Assembly (NCBI RefSeq): GCF_905147365.1
Contig: NC_056427.1
Location: forward strand, 5,213,001 to 5,277,000
DNA length: 64,000 nt
DNA from: Aricia agestis
Taxonomy: Eukaryota; Arthropoda; Insecta; Lepidoptera; Lycaenidae
Reading direction: 5' to 3'
The position numbers were made by a program, and so were the translations under genes. Shown here in pieces: positions 61,869 through 64,000 of this stretch. The notes under the pieces were generated by a model, which saw only the letters and a list, made by a program, of their open reading frames with translations, did not search any database and was not told where the DNA came from. The first letter of the stretch is position 1. Each line of letters starts with the position of its first letter.

Positions 61869-61934
61869 GCTAGGTATATTAACTTTATGGGTATAAGTTA
61901 ATATACCTAGCGTATAAACTAACCTAGTTTATAC
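61869..61934. repeat. Two adjacent small palindromes
   Basis: GCTAGGTATATTAACTT with its reverse complement (61869-61911), then GTATAAACT / AGTTTATAC (61912-61934). Confidence 0.7.
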
Positions 61935-62287
61935 GTGGGAGAGCCATGCTTCGGCACGAATGGGCCGGCTCGACCGGAGAAATACCACGTTCTCACAGAA
62001 AACCGGCGTGAAACAGCGCTTGCGCTGTGTTTCGCCGAGTGAGTGAGTTTACCGGAGGCCCAATCCCCTACCCTATTCCCTTCCCTACCCTCCCCTATTC
62101 CCTTCCCTTCACATCCCTACCCTCCCCTATTACCCTATTCCCTCTTAAAAGGCCGGCAACGCACCTGCAGCTCTTCTGAAGCTGCGAGTGTCCATGGGCG
62201 ACGGAAGTTGCTTTCCATCAGGTGACCCGTTTACTCGTTTGCCCCCTTATTTCATAAAAAATAAAAAAAAATAATAAAAAAAAAATA
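61930..62287 (+). mobile_element. SINE-A copy 18
   Basis: Full length. The poly(A) is long and interrupted (62255-62287). It stands 200 bp from copy 17 in opposite orientation. Confidence 0.85.
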
Positions 62288-62366
62288 CAATGATAATACT
62301 TTAAGGTATGTGTGTGATGTGTCATATAGAAGTTCTCACTGAAATTAGGTAATAGCGCTGAAAGGG
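62288..62366. mobile_element. MITE-2 fragment
   Basis: AATGATAATACTTTAAGGTA ... AATAGCGCTGAAAGGGTC, part of a left arm. Confidence 0.5.
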
Positions 62367-62503
62367 TCCTTTTTAGGGTTCCGTTGCCAGAGGGTAAAAA
62401 CGGGCTCCAATACAAAAAGCACAATTTTTTGCCTATTTTTTGCTCTATAACGGTACGAAACCCTTCGTGTGCGAATTCACCTCGCACTTGGCCGATTTTT
62501 TTT
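62367..62503 (-). repeat. Repeat P, internally deleted
   Basis: TTTAGGGTTCCGTTGCCAGA ... GCTCTATAACGGTACGAAAC ... TCGCACTTGGCCGATTTTTT. Confidence 0.65.
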
Positions 62504-62821
62504 ACATTTAATAAGTCCTAAAAGTACTAAAGCACCTTAATTATAATTCGAAAATGAAGTAATAAAAATCACGGAAGGTCCCAGAAAATGTACTTCCCAT
62601 TTATACGACGACACCATTATGAATAATGTGACTAGTTAATACTGAAACCGAATCCTGCCTAATTGACAGCGAGGGGCCATAAATAGGCCAATAATGGACC
62701 AATAAATAAACAGGCCAAATTATCGAGGGCCGGATTGCCCCTTGAAACCCGAAGACAGCTTTCCCGGTATTGATTTTGGTGAAGGCACTTATAGGTTCTA
62801 GTTTTGGTTATCTAAAATGGC
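62504..62821. other. Intergenic, unassigned
   Basis: Nothing recognised. Confidence 0.4.
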
Positions 62822-62834
62822 TACTATGATCCAT

Positions 62835-63206
62835 TACATAACGCCTCCGTGGTCTAGTGGTATAGAGCGCGGCTCTTGACTCGGAGGTCGTGGGTTCGAT
62901 TCCCGCGTTGGAAACATGTTAATTCCAAGTTTGGTTAGGACAATGCAGGCTGATCACCTGATTGTCTGACAAGTAAGATGATCCATGCGTCGGATGGGCA
63001 TGTAAAAAGTCGGTCCTGCGCCTGATCTCTCACCGGTCGTTTCGGTCTTCCGTCCCACTGGGTTATGAGAGTAAAGGAATAGAGAGTGCTCTTGTGTACT
63101 GTGCACACACTTGGGCACTATAAAATTACTCCTGCGTAGCTGGCCTGGTTTCAATGAAACCGGCCACCGTCACCGAAACCGGTGTGGGAGCTATTATTAT
63201 TATTAT
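62835..63206 (+). mobile_element. SINE-B, full-length reference copy
   Basis: A perfect 13-bp duplication TACTATGATCCAT flanks it (62822-62834, 63207-63219). A box TGGTCTAGTGG, B box GGTTCGATTCC (62893-62903), body, GGGCACTATAAAATTACTCC, (ATT)n tail. Confidence 0.92.
62893..62903 (+). promoter_or_regulatory. Pol III B box of SINE-B
   Basis: GGTTCGATTCC fits the tRNA B-box consensus; the A box TGGTCTAGTGG lies about 35 bases upstream. Together they would drive internal pol III transcription of the SINE. Confidence 0.7.
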
Positions 63207-63244
63207 TACTATGATCCATAATAAAATTGACACCTTTTTAACTT

Positions 63245-63358
63245 GAGCTGTATGTATGTAACGGAATCTTTTACCACGATTGTTGCCTATCTCCAGTAGT
63301 CTAATTAATTCGAAACTTTGCATACGTATTAAGAAACAATGCAACAATTTAATAGCGT
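63245..63358 (+). repeat. Repeat S copy
   Basis: CTGTATGTATGTAACGGAAT ... TCTAATTAATTCGAAACTTT. It joins repeat P directly. Confidence 0.6.
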
Positions 63359-63802
63359 GTTTTTTAGGGTTCCGCACCCAAAGGGTAAAAACGGGACCCT
63401 ATTACTGAGACTTCGATGTCTGTTCGTCTGTCCGTCTTTCCGTCTGTCTCCAGGCTGAAACTCCAGAACGGTAATAGTTAGGGAGTTGAAATTTTTACAG
63501 ATTATTTCTGTGGCCGCTATAACAACAAATACTAAAAACAAAATAAATTAAATATTTAAGGGGGGCTCCCATACGACAAACATAATTTTTTGCTCGATAT
63601 CAATTATGGCAACAGGTAGACACTTGAAACGTTCACAAAATACTCAGTTATATACCTAATTTAAAAATTAATTATAATATTTAAATAAAAAAACAAATTG
63701 AGGGGGCTCTCATACAAAAAAAACACATTTTTACCTATTTTTGCTCTATAATGGTACGGAACCCTTCGTGAGCGAGTCCAATTCGTACCTGGCTGATTTT
63801 TT
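63359..63802 (-). repeat. Repeat P, full copy (minus)
   Basis: TTTTAGGGTTCCGCACCCAA ... GAGACTTCGATGTCTGTTCG ... GCTCTATAATGGTACGGAAC ... TACCTGGCTGATTTTTT. Confidence 0.7.
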
Positions 63803-63948
63803 AAACTTTTGTATGGGCAAATTCCTGACGCGTGAGCGCTTGCCCGTACAAATCATGAAAAAAAATTGCGCCTTCAGCGCTGAGAAGGTATTTTCACAGT
63901 TAACTCTATATAAGGGACACGTACACACCCTAAAGTATTATTACTTAG
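63803..63948. mobile_element. MITE-2, right half
   Basis: TTTTGTATGGGCAAATTCC ... TTCACAGTTAACTCTATATA ... ACACCCTAAAGTATTATTAC. The left half is missing. Confidence 0.7.
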
Positions 63949-64000
63949 TTTTTTTATGAAGTAAGGGGGCAAACGAGCAAACGGGTCACCTGATGGAAAG
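63949..64000 (-). mobile_element. SINE-A copy 19, cut by the window end
   Basis: TTTTTTTATGAAGTAAGGGG then GGCAAACGAGCAAACGGGTC: the 3' end of a minus-strand copy that continues beyond the window. Confidence 0.85.

Noticed and set aside
62835..62910. Functional tRNA gene at the SINE-B head
   Set aside because: A and B boxes are good but the acceptor arms do not close, and the sequence continues into a repeated SINE body with a 13-bp target duplication.

Overview
The window looks like a piece of insect nuclear DNA, most likely from a moth or butterfly. It is AT-rich, no bacterial-style gene order is visible, and almost every stretch longer than about 200 bases belongs to a dispersed repeat seen two or more times in the window. 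Several of these repeats resemble families I know from lepidopteran genomes. That identification is from memory, since no database could be searched. I find no convincing exon of a host protein gene and no rRNA, functional tRNA or CRISPR array. The window reads as a transposon graveyard with a few young insertions.

The only long intact coding region is the 1425-residue Gag-Pol of a Ty3/gypsy-type LTR retrotransposon on the minus strand. It lies at 3686-9255 between two 382-bp LTRs that look identical, flanked by a 4-bp target duplication ATAC. It sits between two copies, in opposite orientation, of a 1.45-kb non-autonomous Helitron-like element (989-2453 plus, 11255-12699 minus).

The rest is a mosaic. 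Family labels are mine. SINE-A (about 19 copies) has a body, a pyrimidine tract and a tail taken from the end of a jockey-like LINE. A decayed LINE of that type lies at 19180-21020, with 3' fragments at 42488-42795 and 50771-50990. SINE-B and SINE-C have tRNA-like heads with pol III A and B boxes. Short Helitron-like elements have the form A|TC...CTAG|T. Foldback or MITE families are numbered 1-9 and have TA, TTA/TAA or 8-bp target duplications, the last hAT-like. Moderately repeated sequences are called P, Q, R and S. Other fossils are a mariner-type transposase pseudogene (16512-17112) and two other LINE 3' ends (14882-15527, 27475-28055).

Layout: 1-13 kb, Helitron pair and gypsy element; 13-22 kb, SINEs, LINE and mariner fossils; 22-32 kb, SINE-A and Helitron-like copies with nested insertions; 32-45 kb, P, Q, SINE-A and SINE-B copies, a three-element nest at 37.1-37.9 kb and a 21-bp minisatellite at 43 kb; 45-50 kb, dense MITEs including a three-level nest at 46.8-47.5 kb; 50-64 kb, LINE fragment, foldback element with 40-bp units at 54.6 kb, hAT and Harbinger-like MITEs and SINEs. 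The elements interact mainly parasitically: LINE machinery probably mobilised SINE-A, and absent DNA transposases mobilised the MITEs. No cellular pathway can be reconstructed.
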